Source of the DNA: Polynucleobacter sp. AM-25C3
Lineage (GTDB): Bacteria > Pseudomonadota > Gammaproteobacteria > Burkholderiales > Burkholderiaceae
Length of the DNA: 64,000 nt
Assembly (NCBI RefSeq): GCF_018882335.1
Contig: NZ_JACVOS010000006.1
Span: forward strand, 82,918 to 146,917
Direction: 5' to 3'
The notes beneath the pieces are model-generated. The model was given only the letters and a program-made list of their open reading frames with translations, was not told the origin of the DNA and did not search any database. The translations under genes were made by a program, and so were the position numbers. Positions 63,879-64,000 of the stretch are shown in pieces. Within the stretch, counting starts at the first letter, position 1. Every line of letters begins with the position of its first letter.

Positions 63879-64000
63879 TCCCCCCATTTTTAACTTAAGC
63901 TAAAAGTAGAAGCTGGTACTGCAAGTGCTAGTTTTTGCTTTGGTGTAATTCCACCTAAGCCCATGTTCGGTCTTTCATGATTGTATGTCCACATCCAATC
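63872..64000. mobile_element. End of an IS3-family insertion sequence, continuing beyond the window
   Basis: The nfrB-like frame is interrupted here. TGGGTAATCCCCCC starts at 63872 and is the likely terminal inverted repeat. The transposase gene reads leftward into this end and stops 18 bases inside it. The other end and any target duplication lie outside the window. Confidence 0.75.
63890..64000 (-). CDS. IS3-family transposase OrfB, C-terminal fragment
   Basis: The last 36 residues of the transposase: WMWTYNHERPNMGLGGITP, then KQKLALAVPASTFSLS and a stop. The YNxxRPxxxLGGxTPxxxL pattern is the conserved end of the IS3-family DDE (rve) transposase. The catalytic part is outside the window. 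Confidence 0.88.
   Translation of the reverse strand, partial: DWMWTYNHERPNMGLGGITPKQKLALAVPASTFSLS

Overview
The window looks like chromosome of a free-living betaproteobacterium of the order Burkholderiales, most likely Polynucleobacter or a close relative. The reasons are the protein types, moderate GC, tight gene packing with short spacers, and gene linkages such as iscRSUA-hscBA-fdx beside uvrB, rpsF-priB-rpsR-rplI beside dnaB, and moaE-moaD-moeA-thrC-hom-alaA. I saw no rRNA, tRNA or CRISPR array. No gene-free stretch exceeds 300 bases.

Bases 1-14,700 are a sulfur island. After the end of a ferredoxin-NADP reductase and a TauE/SafE-type exporter comes a leftward operon: serine O-acetyltransferase, a family 2A encapsulin shell, and a cysteine desulfurase with a long repetitive N-terminal tail that should be the encapsulated cargo. 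Divergent to it, after a hydrolase gene broken by an amber codon, are sulfate-binding protein, cysT-cysW-cysA, a CysB-type regulator, cysH, cysD and cysN. Together these import and reduce sulfate, make O-acetylserine for cysteine synthesis, and release sulfur from cysteine inside a protein shell. The shell gene has no canonical start codon at its conserved N-terminus; an AUA sits behind a good ribosome-binding site.

Bases 14,900-31,700 hold small secreted proteins and a DUF3300 lipoprotein, the complete ISC iron-sulfur operon with two tandem IscR-like boxes upstream, uvrB, an aminotransferase, an intracellular PHA depolymerase, a soluble RnfB-like ferredoxin linked to nth, a DUF1841 gene, a glycine-rich secreted protein gene out of frame at an 18-base G tract, a DUF2092 protein, a membrane coiled-coil protein, a small lipoprotein and a HIT-family hydrolase.

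Bases 31,700-44,400 carry isocitrate lyase, an MFS transporter, clpB with a heat-shock-type promoter, a GIY-YIG protein, a second copy of the membrane coiled-coil family, molybdopterin genes, and threonine synthase, homoserine dehydrogenase and an AlaA-type aminotransferase. Bases 44,400-51,600 are an L-Ara4N lipid A modification operon (arnT, arnB, arnC, arnA split into two genes, arnD). Then come a peroxiredoxin, a structured leader with a terminator directly before phoH, an NlpC/P60 lipoprotein and a PsiF-like protein.

Bases 54,900-61,500 hold dnaB with a 352-residue intein in its P-loop (class 3 signature plus LAGLIDADG endonuclease motifs), rplI, rpsR, priB, rpsF with a hairpin leader, an asparaginase, lexA with a LexA box and a probably leaderless promoter, and a lipoprotein. 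The window ends with wecB and an nfrB-like glycosyltransferase cut off by an IS3-family element that runs out of the window.
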